A stretch of DNA of 64,000 bases, from the NCBI RefSeq assembly GCF_047511655.1, contig NC_133401.1, positions 12,866,001 to 12,930,000 on the forward strand, read 5' to 3'. Under the pieces are notes generated by a model that saw only the letters and a program-made list of their open reading frames with translations, did not search any database and was not told the DNA's origin. The first letter of the stretch is position 1; each line of letters starts with the position of its first letter. This document shows positions 27,519 to 39,900 of this stretch, piece after piece. This DNA is from Castor canadensis. Taxonomy: Eukaryota > Chordata > Mammalia > Rodentia > Castoridae. Position numbers and translations under genes: made by a program.

Positions 27519-27760
27519 TTATTGGGGAAAGGAAACAGTCTTGAGAGCATTTATTAGGTAAGACCCAAATAGGAATATTAGAGGGAGCATAAAAAAGTTT
27601 CTGCTAAGGGCTGCATATCTAGGGATCCAGATTCTGTAAAATCCTGTAACTCCCAAGAAAGCTCTAAGCTGCTTTATGGTATGGGGGAGTGGGAAACCGA
27701 GGATTGGGTCAATTCCCTCATGACTCAGGGAGTGAGCCTGTCCCTTTAAGACCACACCTA
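27519..27760 (-). pseudogene. Old ERV pol remnant: RT thumb/connection
   Basis: The minus-strand frame includes TIKQLRAFLGVTGFYRIWIP, the conserved segment after the RT palm. RNase H is missing between this and the integrase piece. Confidence 0.75.
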
Positions 27761-27788
27761 GGTAGGTGACCTGTGGAGGCAGGGGCTG

Positions 27789-28410
27789 ACTGTCAGGATT
27801 TAGGTTAAGTGTAATACTTTTGGATAAAAGAGAGCTCTAGCTCATTTTTTATATAACTTTGAAGATATTTGTACCATATTTAGATAAAGAATAGATACAA
27901 CACTGTTACAAGGTGGTCATTTAAGACACATGAGCAAATATGTAAATGAACTCTGATTTAGTAGTACTTTAAGCTTGACAAGATCAGCAGAAAACACAAA
28001 TAATTTCTTTGAAAAAACCTTCTCTGTAACAGTTTTTTGTAGATGTTACTCAGAGCAGAAAAATATTAAGATAACCTTATTGTTTTATAGACATAGAGAA
28101 TTTGATTTTAGTTTGACATAACTCTAAAAATCTTTTAGGCAACTCTTAGTCAATGTTAACTTTATATACACTTTTAAAACTTACTCAGACCTTCATATAA
28201 CATACTAAACCCTTTGATGGCTTGTCCTAATCCTTCCTATTTGAACAAGCCCTTCTTTACAAAATCCTTTCTCATCCAAAAAAAAAAAAATTCCTTTTTT
28301 CCTTTAACTTCTTAAAAAATACATTCAATATCTATCTATATTCTTTCCAGTTCTTTACTTTGCAACTTGTATTTTAAAATTAACTTTTATAAGAATTTTA
28401 AATTTATTAT
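27789..28410. repeat. Unclassified repeat replacing the RT palm, copy 1
   Basis: Shares collinear blocks with 34025-34400 (CTTTTGGATAAAAGA..., TAAACTCTGATTTAG-type, CAACAGAAAACACAA-type). It is bordered by AGGGGCTG on both sides (27781-27788 and 28411-28418), a possible 8-bp duplication. It sits between RT N-terminal and thumb remnants, and the palm is absent. Confidence 0.5.
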
Positions 28411-28439
28411 AGGGGCTGGAGTAACTAATTAGTAGCCCT

Positions 28440-28979
28440 TGCTGTTTTAAGGAATTGATGGTAGGCACAAGGCCTCGTCATCCCTCAGGCTTGAGGGGAC
28501 ATTGTTTTGGGTGTGGAAACTGTGAAGGAACATTGAGTTTTATTTGAATAGAGAGGGCCAGCCTGGCTTACCCTACACTCATCTCATCAGTCCATGCTGT
28601 GGGATCTATTTTTTCCTGAAGGAGGGAGAAGCAGAAATAGCTGCCTGGGGGGGGGGAGGAGAACTTGAGCTTTTAGTTGAGATAGTAAATCCTGTCCCAG
28701 CAGGGATACTGTAGTTTCAGGAACTATGAGGAAAGAGTGACAGAAGAGGAGGTCTCCCCAAGAGCAGGCCAGAGGCCAGGTAAACTACTGCACTAGGGGC
28801 TGGCCAGATTTGCCCCAAAATATAAATTTTGTCATTGGATCAGGGACAGGGAGAGAAAGGTAAGACAAAGAAACGGGCTCCACTGTCTACCAGGAAAATG
28901 CCCTTTCATTTTTCTGCCATAATGGCTACCCCAAGGCTCCTCAACATTGATGCCAACAAGTGGAGCCATAAATCCACTT
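28440..28979 (-). pseudogene. Old ERV protease and RT N-terminal remnants
   Basis: The minus strand encodes a decayed retropepsin core (FLVDSGARF, an aspartic protease active site of the D-S-G type) near 28870-28900. Farther on, at about 28440-28560, is a degraded RT N-terminal segment (LVPTINSLKQQGLL). Several stops and frame shifts interrupt it. Confidence 0.65.
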
Positions 28980-30950
28980 TTTTTTTTAATTTTATTATTC
29001 ATATGTGCATACAAGACTTGGGTCAATTTCTTCTCCCTGCCCCCACCCCCTCCCTTACCATCCACTCCGCCCGCTCCCTCTCCCCCCAACCCCCTCAATA
29101 CCCAGCAGAAACTATTTTGCCCTTATTTCTAATTTTGTTGTAGAGAGAGTATAAGCTATAATAGGAAGGAACAAGGGTTTTTGCTAGTTGACATAAGGAT
29201 AGCTATACAGGGATTTGACTCACATTGATTTCCTGTGTGTGTGTGTTACCTTCTAGGTTAATTCTTTTTGATCTAACCTTTTCTCTAGTTCCTGGTCCCC
29301 TTTTCCTATTGGCCTCAGTTGCTTTTAAGGTATCTGCTTTAGTTTCTCTGCATTAAGGGCAACAAATGCTAGCTAGTTTTTTAGGTGTCTTACCTATCCT
29401 CACCCCTCCCTTGTGTGCTCTCGCTTTTATCATGTACTCAAAGTCCAATGCCATTGTTGTGTTTGCCCTTGATCTAATGTCCACATATGAGGGAGAACAT
29501 TTGATTTTTGGTCTTTTGGGCCAGGCTAACCTCACTCAGAATGATGTTCTCCAATTCCATCCATTTACCAGCGAATGATAACATTTCATTCTTCTTCATG
29601 GCTGCATCAAATTCCATTGTGTATAGATACCACATTCTCTTGATCCATTCGTCAGTGGTGAGGCATCTTGGCTGTTTCCATAACTTGGTTATTGTGAATA
29701 GTGCCACAATAAACATGGGTGTGCAGGTGCCTCTGGAGTAACCTGTGTCACAGTCTTTTGGGTATATCCCCAAGAGTGGTACTAGTTTACATTCCCACCA
29801 ACAGTGTAAGAGGGTTCCTTTTTCCCCGCATCCTTGCCAACACCTGTTGTTAGTGGTGTTGCTAATGATGGCTATTCTAACAGGGGTGAGGTGGAATCTT
29901 AGTGTGGTTTTAATTTGAATTTCTTTTATTGCTAGAGATGGTGAGCATTTTTTCATGTGTTTTTTGGTCATTTGAATTTCTTCTTTTGAGAAAGTTCTGT
30001 TTAGTTCACTTGCCCATTTCTTTATTGGTTCATTAGTTTTGGGAGAATTTAGTTTTTTAAGTTCCCTATATATTCTGGTTATCAGTCCTTTGTCTGATGT
30101 ATAGTTGGCAAATATTTTCTCCCACTCTGTTGGTGTTCTCTTCAGTTTAGAGACCATTTCTTTTGATGAACAAAAGCTTTTTAGCTTTATGAGTTCCCAT
30201 TTATCTATGCTTTCTCTTAGTTGCTGTGCTGCTGGCATTTAGTTGAGAAAGTTCTTACCTATACCTACTAACTCCAGAGTTTTTCCTACTCTTTCCTGTA
30301 TCACCTTTAGAGTTTGTGGTCTGATATTAAGATCCTTGATCCATTTTGAGTTAATATTGATGTAGGGTGATATACATGGATCTAGTTTCAGTTTTTTGCA
30401 GACTGCTAACCAGTTTTCCCAGCAGTTTTTGTTGAAGAGGCTGCTATTTCTCCATTGTATATTTTTAGCTCCTTTGTCAAAGACAAGTTGGTTATAGTTG
30501 TGTGGCTTCATATCTGGGTCCTCTATTCTGTTCCACTGGTCTTCACGTCTGTTTTTGTGCCAGTACCATGCTGTTTTTATTGTTATTGCTTTGTAATATA
30601 GTTTGAAGTCAGGTATTGTGATACCTCCTGCATTGTTCTTTTGACTGAGTATTACCTTGGCTATTCGTGGCCTCTTGTGTTTCCATATAAATTTCACGGT
30701 AGATTTTTCGATCTCTTTAATGAATGTCATTGGAATTTTGATGGGAATTGCATTAAACATGTAGATTACTTTGGGGAGTATCGACATTTTTACTATGTTG
30801 ATTCTACCAATTCATGAGCATGGAAGATCTCTCCCATGCTCATAGTCTTCTTCAATCTCTTTCTTCAGAAGTGTATAGTTTTCCTTGTAGAGGTCTTTCA
30901 CATCTTTTGTTAGGTTTACACCTAGGTATTTGATTTTTTTTGAGGCTATC
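28980..30950 (-). mobile_element. 5'-truncated L1 inserted in the old ERV
   Basis: Minus-strand L1 with ORF2 C-terminal domain and 3' UTR, ending in a poly-A (T-run at 28978-28987). The duplication AATCCACTT at 28971-28979 and 30951-30959 marks the insertion between ERV gag nucleocapsid and protease. ORF2 is open over two stretches (30787-30239 and 30238-29474), separated by a single in-frame stop, so the element is relatively young. Confidence 0.9.
29474..30950 (-). pseudogene. L1 ORF2 C-terminal part
   Basis: Encodes the end of the L1 endonuclease/RT protein: post-RT segment ([18 protein letters not shown]) and the cysteine-bearing C-terminal domain ([16 protein letters not shown]). It is cut at its 5' side by truncation and broken once by a TAA (about 30239-30241, minus strand). 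Dead copy. Confidence 0.85.
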
Positions 30951-31500
30951 AATCCACTTCTTGAAGGCATCTCGCTTTCCATCTGGAGGCTGGGGCACTT
31001 AAACCTCCAGTGGTTACCCTTGCAGAGAGGGCAGGGTCCCAGTTGGGGGCGGGGCTGTCTCCTGGGCTGTCCCCCATAAGCATTCTCTGCAGAAGTGCCC
31101 ACCATGGTAGCAAGTTCAGGATGCAGGCCCCAGTCGGGTGGGGTCTTCTTTGAGAGCAGCAATGAGGTCATGATGTCTCTTATCTTTTTCTCTCCTATTA
31201 ATAAGGTCCTGGACATACAGACATAGCTATACATAGCTGTATTATTTGGTTCAATGACTTTTTTCCTTTCAGCCACAGACTGAGTTTTTACAAATATCTG
31301 GGGCTGACTGAGTTAGAAATTTATCTTTGAAGAGAACCTCTCTCACCTGTGACTCTGGGTCCACTATGGTATGCTTTCTGATAGCGTCCTTAAGACACTG
31401 TAGAAAGGTAAGGGGGTTTTCTTCAAGGCATTGCTGTACTACAGCTACCTGGGAATAATTTAGAGGTTTGACTTTGGCCCTTTTTAGCCCTTCCACTATG
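30951..31500 (-). pseudogene. Old ERV gag: capsid C-terminus and nucleocapsid
   Basis: The minus-strand frames give a capsid C-terminal segment (NPLTFLQCLKDAIRKHTI) and, after frame changes, one zinc knuckle [14 protein letters not shown] (C2-C4-H4-C spacing). The L1 at 30950 interrupts it shortly after the knuckle. Confidence 0.75.
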
Positions 31501-31546
31501 AGATGGCTGAAGTGACATTAACGCCATTTATCTTCCTTACCATTTT

Positions 31547-31704
31547 TGTTTTATTTAGCAATGCTAGAGAATTGAACCCAGGGCCTTACACATGCCTAGG
31601 CAGACAATCTCCCACTGAGCTATGTCCTCATTACTGGGACTTGAACTCAGGACTTTATGTCTGCAAAGCAGCACTCTACTGCTTGAGCCATATCACTGGC
31701 CCCT
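31547..31704 (-). mobile_element. Two ID-like SINE units
   Basis: TTGAACCCAGGGCCTTACAC and, next to it, TTGAACTCAGGACTTTATG, each followed by a TTGAGCCA/TGAGCTA box. The units are inserted within the old ERV capsid region. Confidence 0.75.
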
Positions 31705-31795
31705 TTTAGTGTGGATCTGTCAAGGGGACTGCCTGTGCCTCTGTAGGTATAGGCACATTTATCCTCACATTTCTAAGTGCCACAGGTATTGGGGC

Positions 31796-32300
31796 TCATT
31801 GTAAATGGTAGTCATTTCCAACCTGAGTGACCTGGGCCAGAACCCATTGCTTTTCTAATGAGGAAAGAGTCTGGTCTAGTAGAAGCATAATATCCTTCCA
31901 TGTCAGTTGAAAGGTTTGGATCACAGAGATAAAGGCTTGAATGTATTGATCTGGTGCATCAATATAGGTGTCCAGATGTTTTATAATTTCCCTTTGACTT
32001 GATAGCTGGAAGGGGTCATAGACTTGCCTTCTTCCTACCATAGCCTGTTAAAGGGGGAAGCACCCATTAGGAGGTTCTGGATATTAGGGTGGCTTAGAAG
32101 GTAGGGCAGAGGGTGGAGCAGTAGGGGTGGGACTTGTCATTGATAAGGGGCTTTTTTGGTCCTTCTTCCTCATGTTTATCCTGTGGCTTACAAAGAATGG
32201 CCAGCATTTGAGTAAGTAAATGGCAACCATGGAGCCAATCTGGGTGGTCTCAGAGATGAAAATGAGAAGTTTAGAGACCACAGTAATGCCCATTTTGCTG
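31796..32300 (-). pseudogene. Old ERV gag: p12-like and capsid N-terminal region
   Basis: The minus strand shows a proline-rich segment (TSPTPTAPPSALPSKPP) and then a capsid-type frame (REIIKHLDTYIDAPDQYI... LTWKDIMLLLDQTL). Stops separate the pieces. Confidence 0.65.
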
Positions 32301-33440
32301 TTCCTGGGACTATAACCTTGAGCTAACATTTGGCTTACAAGGGGCTGGGGCTGGTGGCCCGAGGTGTGAAGTGGGGCTGGGAGCAGAGATTGCGCAAGGT
32401 GCCGCCCCTCCATACACCCGGGACAAGTGAGCCTGTCTGCCTAGGCCTGATCCTGTGGCCTGTGACCCCTCCTCCCTTCCTGTGTACTCACACCTGTACG
32501 CGTTTATTCTAGGGGAAGTGGTGGCAGGCCGCAACCACCACCATGTGCAGCTGGTGGCCTAAGATGTGTGTTGGGTCCTCTCTATGGATTCTCTTAGCTA
32601 TGGCAAGCATTCCCACTGTGCCCAGGGGCCAGCATCTCTGTGCATGAGTGCAACTGTTTGTTTTCCTTCCTCCCCTTGTGGGAGTGGAGTTAGAGCATGT
32701 GGGTGGCAGCTGCAGTTTTTTTTGCAGGCACCTCTGCCTCTGTTGGTGCCTAGCAGTTGATTTAAAGTTGCTCTAGAATGAGGAGGCTGACAAACTAGTG
32801 GGAATAACTTAAGTCATAAGGTACCATACTACAAGTTTTTCATGGAAGGCCAGGGTCCAAGTAAGCCCAGGGAAGGGAAGGCAGACAGAGATAAAGGACA
32901 CTCGGTGAGACCATGGAGGGAGCAGAAAAGGTGTCCTGACATCTTAGGTAAGGGAGGGGAAGGCAGAGCCTGAAGGAATGACACACACTTGAGGGATTAG
33001 CGATCATGTGTACCTCTAGGTCACTCCCATTGACTGGTACTGGAACACTCTCAGCAACACGAAACCTCCACTCTCAGGTCACTGTCTCAGGCAGAAGGGG
33101 CATTAGACAGCAGGGAAAAGAGAAGCAGTCATCAGATGCCATAATCAATCAGGATTCCCCCAACATAGCCTAAGGCATACCCAAATAAACCCCAGGGTTG
33201 GTCTTGGCACACAGGGAGGGAGCATGAGCTCCCCCAGAGCTGGAATCACCTTGAGGCCAGAGTTGGCAAGGAGCAGCTGGCTTGGCACCATGACGGGAAA
33301 GTCCTTCAGGAAGATAGGAAGAGACAGGCAGCATGAGCAGTGCAAGGAAGTCTGCTTACTTGGGAAGGAGGAGGTTGGGAGAGGATTTAGTTGGTTTAGA
33401 GGCTGGTTTAGAGGCTAAAAGAACCTGCACAGGGGAACAA
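32300..33440. other. Unassigned interior of the old ERV
   Basis: About 1.1 kb, GC-rich around 32340-32740, between the gag matrix remnant and later gag. No convincing reading frame was found. It may be insertion or highly decayed leader/gag sequence. Confidence 0.4.
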
Positions 33441-33595
33441 GAAGTACAAAGGGAGGATTTGGTGTGGAGATAGGAAAAGGATTGGATGTAGGGTATTTCC
33501 TTCCATTTACCAGAGTGCTCACAGAAATTGTATAAATCCCTTAAAATATTGGGATCGAAAGTGCCATTAAGTGGCCATTTGGAGGCATTGTCCAG
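33440..33595 (-). pseudogene. Old ERV gag: matrix remnant
   Basis: The minus-strand frame reads WPLNGTFDPNILRDLYNF and continues through GKWKEIPYIQS, the conserved matrix block of class I ERVs. Its upstream part is missing and it is joined directly to the LTR remnant. Confidence 0.7.
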
Positions 33596-33674
33596 TAATC
33601 AACGAGGCAAAGAAGTGAGGCTTGAGGATAAAATGGCCGCCAGTTCACAAAATGGTGACATTATTACTCTACCA
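33592..33674 (-). repeat. 5' LTR remnant of the old ERV
   Basis: About 83 bp matching the first part of the 3' LTR (CCTCACTTCTTTGCCTCGTT shared). The rest of the LTR, the primer site and the start of gag are deleted. Confidence 0.75.
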
Positions 33675-33689
33675 ATCATAGCTACTTAG

Positions 33690-34730
33690 ATGTTAGATAT
33701 ACATATTAATTTAGCTTTTTTTCTCCCTTTTGGAGTAAAATTTAGAATTTGGGGCTAGGTAAGATAATAGGTATACAGCACTGACAAAAGTCAAAACTTT
33801 ATATCTCTTACAAGTTACGGGAATGGTGCCTGTAATCCCAAATAGTCTTATTTCCTAATGCACAAGTAAATTTCATATGTACATTAACAATCATTTGACT
33901 AATACAAATACAGGTCAGGTTTTAAATAGCAGGATTGCCCCAATGGCAGGTTTTTCCTGAATGTCGCTGATTATAAACAGCAGAACTGCCAAAAGTTTCA
34001 CTAATCATTTTATATCCCAGAAGTTTAGATGTAATGCTTTTGGATAAAAGAAAGTTTTACATATATTAAGCTGACATACTTTTAATTCTGTAAATGTTCA
34101 CACAAAATTTAAATAAAGTTTAGACACACAGCTCTACATGCTTTTAGTCACAAATTTATAATGTACTATTTGTGTTAGAATTACTTAAAATAATAGTTGT
34201 TTTATCACCGTTATAAGGTTGTCATTTAACAGACCTTTGCATGAGCAAGTACTTAAGTAAACTCTGATTTAGTTAAGGTTTAGTTTCCTACGTATTTAAA
34301 AGTCTGACAGGATCAACAGAAAACACAAGTAATTATTTTGATAAAATCTTTTCTTACAACAGTTTTTTAAAGATCTTACTCAGAGAATAACAATATTCTG
34401 AGGAAAACAGTCTTTTCTATCAAAGTGTGTCGCCATCTTAGCTGCTTGCAGTTCCAGGTTCTTGTTTACTGAGCTCCATTTTTGCACTGAAATTACTACC
34501 TACCCCACCCCCAAATTCCAAGTGTAGCATTAGCCAGTTGTGAGCAGATTGTGCACCTGAACTTGATCAATCCAAGTAAAGGGGGCAGGGCCCCACCATA
34601 TCTGGGATAAAAATTCAGACTTATGGTCTACTCCATGTGCTTGCTGGGCCCATGTCCCTGTGCACCCTTCTGCAGAATTGCCTTGCTAAGACAATTCTGC
34701 TAGGTTGATTGCTATATCCCCAACAGTTAA
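33690..34730. repeat. Unclassified repeat, copy 2, with LTR-like right end
   Basis: 34025-34400 matches copy 1 at 27800-28080. The right part (34440-34727) looks like a plus-strand LTR U3/R (GGGATAAAAATTCAG, CTTGCTGGGCCCATG). Family not recognised. The 34730-35845 interval shows no gene. Confidence 0.4.
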
Positions 34731-35859
34731 ATAGTGCTTAGCATATAAATGATGTTCCCTTAATACTTGCTTAATAAATGAACCACTTGTCCATTTGCAA
34801 GTCTCACTCAGAATAGGTCTCAAAGTCATAGCTTTCTCTAACATTCTCTCCAAGAGGGTTTGGTCATTCTGCCACCACCAATGAACTTTAGGATCAGAAG
34901 ATATTGCTCTAAAATACTACTTCTACATCACTGAGTATAGTCATAATAGGTACTTTGAAAATCTTAACACCTTAAACATTGTTTAACTACCCTGATTTGA
35001 TCATTACATGTAGTATAAAAGAGTTATCACATCCTACCCCATAAATTTGTACAGTTAAAATAGTAATTTAAAAAGCCCTATCAGATAAATTCAATGCTAG
35101 GGTCATTCCAGAGTTGGTCTCCATCAATCACTTTTATTTTTATTTTCCTGTATCTTCACATGTCTAGCAATTTTGGATTTTAATCCTGAATATTAGAGGT
35201 GATACATTATAGAGACTCTGGATTCTGTTGTGTTCTGGTGAAGATTATTGATTTGGTTCAGAAAGCAGTTAACTTGGCTGTTTCAAACTTAACTCTGAAA
35301 TCTGAGTTTGGTACTTTTACCCTTATCTGGGTGAATTTTATAGCACATAAGTAGGCCAACAGTAAGTCATAAGTTTGGGTGGATTTATACATAGAAATTG
35401 AGTCTCCTCCTCTGTTTCTGTCTTTTGTAAACTTGTGCCACCATTATCGATAGATGTGCAGTCAGTCACTCTGAACCCTCTCCTTTGGTTCTGAAAATCA
35501 GAAAAACTGAGAAGTTTCTATCTTGCTTTTTTTTTTTTTTTCACAACCCCATGAAGTCACTGTCCAGATCCTTCCTTCAGATCAAGAGCTTTTTTTAAAA
35601 AAAAAACAAGCAAACAAAAAACAAAAACAAGAATGAGAAATCCCCTCATTCCAAGTCTTTCGGTTTCTGGTTGCTTTTTCCCCCGCTGTCCAGTGATTTC
35701 AGAAAATTGGTGGAGTTTTTAAAATGTGTTTCTCATAGTTTATAGTTATTATTTATTGGATGCCTGACCCAATAGAAGCCACTCAACCACTACTGGAAAT
35801 TCAGACCCTTTAGTGTATTTATAGATCACAAAACTTCACACTCACAAAAATCCTTTCTC

Positions 35860-36233
35860 ATCTGAAAGTCAAATATCAAGTAATCTCATGCGTAATCTTA
35901 AAAAAGCTGAACTCATAGGAGAAGAAAGTAGAATGGTGTTTACCAAAGACTGAAAGAGGGGAGGACTAGGGAGATGTTGGTCAGAGGATCCAAATATCAG
36001 TTAAACAGGAGGAATAAATTGAGATCTATTTTCACAACATGGCAACTATAAAAACAATGTATTGTATTCCTGAAAATTACCAAGAGACTTTGAGTGTTCC
36101 CACCACAAAAAAGCATGTGATGTAATATACATGATGATTAGGTTAATTTAGCATTCTACAAGGTATAAGCATATCAAAACATTATGCTGTACATCCTAAA
36201 TATATATAATTTTGTCAATCAAAAATACAAATA
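35860..36233 (+). mobile_element. L1 3'-end insertion 1
   Basis: Typical old L1 tail (GCTGAACTCATAGGAGAAGA, AGTAGAATGGTGTTTACC) ending in an A-rich tail. It is flanked by AAAAATCCTTTCTC (35846-35859 and 36234-36247). Confidence 0.7.
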
Positions 36234-36247
36234 AAAAATCCTTTCTC

Positions 36248-36971
36248 AGAACCCTCATACACTGTTGGTAGGAACGTAAATTAGGCCAGCCACTATGGAA
36301 ATTTGTATGGTGTTTCATGAAAAAGCTCAAAATATGCCTATCTTATGACCCTGCTATACCTCTCTTGGGCATATAACTGAAGGAGTATAAATCAGTGTAC
36401 AAGAGTGATACCTGCACACCCATGATTATCTCAGCATTGTTCACAATGGCTAAGCAGTGGAATCAACATAGGTGTCTAACAACTGATGAAATGATAAAGA
36501 AAATGTGTTATATGTGCACAGTGGAGTATTACAGCCATAAAAAAGAATGAAAGTATGCCATTTGCAGGAAAATGGATGGAACTAGAGATCATCATATTGA
36601 GTGAAATAAAACAAGCTTGGAAAGCCAAATAGTGCATGTTTTACTCATATGTGGAGTCTAAGTCTAAAAAATTATAAAAATAACAATAATAATGGGACTT
36701 GAGTGCAAAAGGGACACTATCAGAGGGGAGGGGGCTTCTTGGGAGACATAGGAATAGGGAAATGGAAAGAGTACATGGGGGGTGAAGAGGATCAAGGTAT
36801 GTTATTTATATATGTATTGAGATACATAAAGAAATCCACCAAATGTTGTTTATAAAAAGGGGAAGGAGAGAGGGGGCTAAGGAAATATAAAAGAGAGGGT
36901 AAACTTACTCAAAATATACTGCATGCATATGTAGCATTTTCTACTAGTAATGAATCCTAAATAAAATAATA
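36248..36971 (+). mobile_element. L1 3'-end insertion 2
   Basis: L1 ORF2 C-terminal and 3' UTR (CATACACTGTTGGTAGGAA, AGCAGTGGAATCAACATAGG). It is flanked by the same 14-mer, now at 36234-36247 and 36972-36985. Confidence 0.8.
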
Positions 36972-36985
36972 AAAAATCCTTTCTC

Positions 36986-39900
36986 CTTTGAATCTGTTTC
37001 CTGCATCCCTGTCATCCATCAAACTTCTTCCCCCTTTCTCTACTATCTGTCCTGCCATTTTCCTGTTAGGGAGGCTTCTTGTGACCATGGGCATGAGCTG
37101 TCCAAACAAAGAAAAAGAAACCAGATTTTCTTTTCTTCTTTGGCCTCACCTTCATACCATTTCAGCTAACACTCACAAACCCACCCTAATCTTTGTCATC
37201 ACTCTGAAATCTGAAACCCTAAGATTTTCGCTCTCTGACTACAACCTCTTGTTCTTCAGGCTCACCCACTGCCTCACCTCCAAGGACTTGGCTAACCAAG
37301 TCTTTGATTAAATTTCCAAAGGAATAAAAATATGATTGAAGGTCAAATCTCTCTCCTATTAAGACCATTCTTTTTTTATTTTCTAACATTCTGGAATCCT
37401 CAGTTTCAGGATTTTCAAGAAGTACAGGGAAAGAAAAAACAAAAGTGGCAATCCTCTTCTTCTTCCTCTTTAAGTATCTGCCTGCTTTTTTTTTTTTTTA
37501 TTTCTCCCCCTCCAGTGATTTCAGGAAGTTGGTGGAGTCTATAAAATGTTTTATTCAGAGTTTGTTCAGGGCAGTTTTCTGATGTTTCATAAAGAAAAAC
37601 AGGTGGGGCTGGCAGTCCAGAGTGGTAGTTAAGAACATGAAACTTAAAGCTACACAAAGTCATGTCCACGCTCTACCCTCATTAGCTGTGGACCCCAAAG
37701 TTAAGTCATTTCCAACTTTGGGAGTCTTATTTAACTCATGCATAAAATGAAAATGATAAAAACCAGCCTCACAGCCTTGCTGCGATGCACTTAATGAAGA
37801 TCAGCTCATCAAAATTATTCACAGAGCAATATAACAGAGTTGAGTAATGAGATCATGATCTCTGGTACTAGTATTTAAATTTAAAACAGGAAGGCTCATG
37901 TAAGATTCTCATTCGGAAGTGTTTTAAAATTAGAAATGGTGCCTGCACAACACTTTGAATGCAGTATATATCACTTTAAAATGGTTAGTTTTATGTTATT
38001 TCATCTCAATTTAAAATAAAAAGAGAAAGGACTCTTATTTAAGACAAGATTGTAGATTTCAGGCACATTTGGTAGGAGCTAGGTTTTTCCTAAGGATTTT
38101 GGATCAGGCTGGAGGGAAGGAAGAGGACAGGAAGATGATTGAGGGGGTTAACAGTGAACAGGACAAGGTTGGGGTTGGGGGTAGTAGGGTGTAGCTGTCA
38201 GACATCTGTTCTGTTCCACCCATCTCACATATCTAAGACTTAGCTTGGGGTGGGGAGTCTCTCTACCAGGACTTCTCCCCTTTCTTCTCCCACCTAGAGA
38301 ACTCATTTTGGAAGACCCAGTTCAGGAAGTTTTCCTGGTCCTCAGTCCTAAGTATTGAATTATTACTAATAATCACTAATGAATAATAACATCATTGAGG
38401 ACTTTCATTTTTCTGAGTTCAGCCTTCCCTCTAGTCTAAGAAATCCCCAAGGACAGAGACTGTGCCTGGTTTGCCAACACATCTAAAGCTAAAGTCACCA
38501 TCTCCTGCCTCAAAGCTGCTCCCTATTTGTGTCCTCAGATCAGTAAATGACACTACCATCTGCCCCCTCCCCATGCACATGACCCAGACTCTCATCCTTA
38601 CTCCCACACAACCAACAAGTATCCAAGTAACAATTAGCTCTTCCTTTCTTATGTTTCTCTACCTCACCTTTCAACCCCATCCTCATAGCCTCTTCCACTC
38701 TCACATGGATGACTATAGCAGACACTCCCTCATTTCCCAGCTTCCAAAAATGTGAAAAACTCCAGCCTTGAATATGCTAAGCCAGTGCTCTGGCACTTGA
38801 GTCATGGACCTAGTCTTTTTGTTTTTATTTCGTTTTTGAGATAGGGCCTCACTAGATTTCCTGGGATGACCTCAAATTCTAGATCCTCTTACCTCTGCCT
38901 CCCAAGTAGCTGGGATTACAGTGCTTGAAGGAGCTTTCTGAAACACAAATTTGACCATTTTGTTCCCCCAGTAAAAACGTTCTGTGACTGCCAGTTACCT
39001 CAGGATGAAGGGTGTACTCCTCACCGAGTTGCATAAAGTTCCACATGACTTGGCTCATGCAGATAGCCTTGCTAGTGAACACAGGCCCCAATCCCTTAAG
39101 GTCTAATTTCACTTAGCCATGCTCTGAGGCCTTTATAAATGGTGGTACTTCTGCCAAGAATTCAATCTTCTAACTCTCCCTGTCTTTCCATGGCAAATCC
39201 CTATTTAGCCTTCAAGTGCCTTATTCTACATCCACATGGTTAACTCAGCTGCTTTTTCTGGGTTCCCACAGACAACTGGTTCTTCCCCATTTCAGCCCAA
39301 CCCCTCTGCCCATGCCTTCCTACCACATCACTGTCTATTCTAAGCTGTCACTGTCTGGTAATGGATCTGTCTCCCCCTGAGAAGTGAACCTTCAGTGAGA
39401 CAGGTCCATTGCTCTCTGGTCACATCATGTCACCTAGCACAGGACGGTTTCAGTGAACACTGGTCAAATGACTCTATTAAATGTGTTCAATGGCTTAGAG
39501 CTTGGAGGTGATACCGTGGGAAAGAGAATTTTCTGAGAGAATATTTAAATTTATCCAGTGGGATGTAACCAACCAATCTTGGGAACATTCTAGGATACAC
39601 CTATGCCATGGTGGCTTTTCAATGTACTATGACTCTTGAAAACTAAGGGAAAAATAAATACTCTGGAAAAATCTGGAAATTATTAAGTTTTGAAAAAGAG
39701 AAATGGAACAGGGTCAGGGTATGTTTCAATCCAAACACAGACAAGCACAGGATTATATCAGATGTTCACATGTGTACAATATGGCCCTTGTGTCTGCATA
39801 TGTACACTACATTAAACACAAAAACATCCACAAACTTATAAGTAGTCACTCATCATGCATGCATACTCACAAATGTGAATGTGCCATCAGATACCAGGTT

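Larger units (their letters stand above)
26422..33674 (-). mobile_element. Old class I (ERV1) provirus, heavily rearranged, minus strand
   Basis: Ordered on the minus strand: 5' LTR remnant (33592-33674), gag matrix, capsid and zinc-knuckle pieces, protease, RT pieces, integrase C-terminus, env TM end, polypurine tract, complete 3' LTR. Flanking pentamers on the plus strand are atcac (26417-26421) and atcat (33675-33679), a probable 5-bp target duplication with one change. RT palm, RNase H, integrase core and env SU are missing. It carries an L1 and SINE insertions. It is unrelated to the young provirus and much more decayed. Confidence 0.85.

Noticed and set aside
32340..32740. GC-rich stretch resembling a promoter or CpG island
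   Set aside because: CpG density is low, it lies inside the old ERV, and no downstream exon was found.
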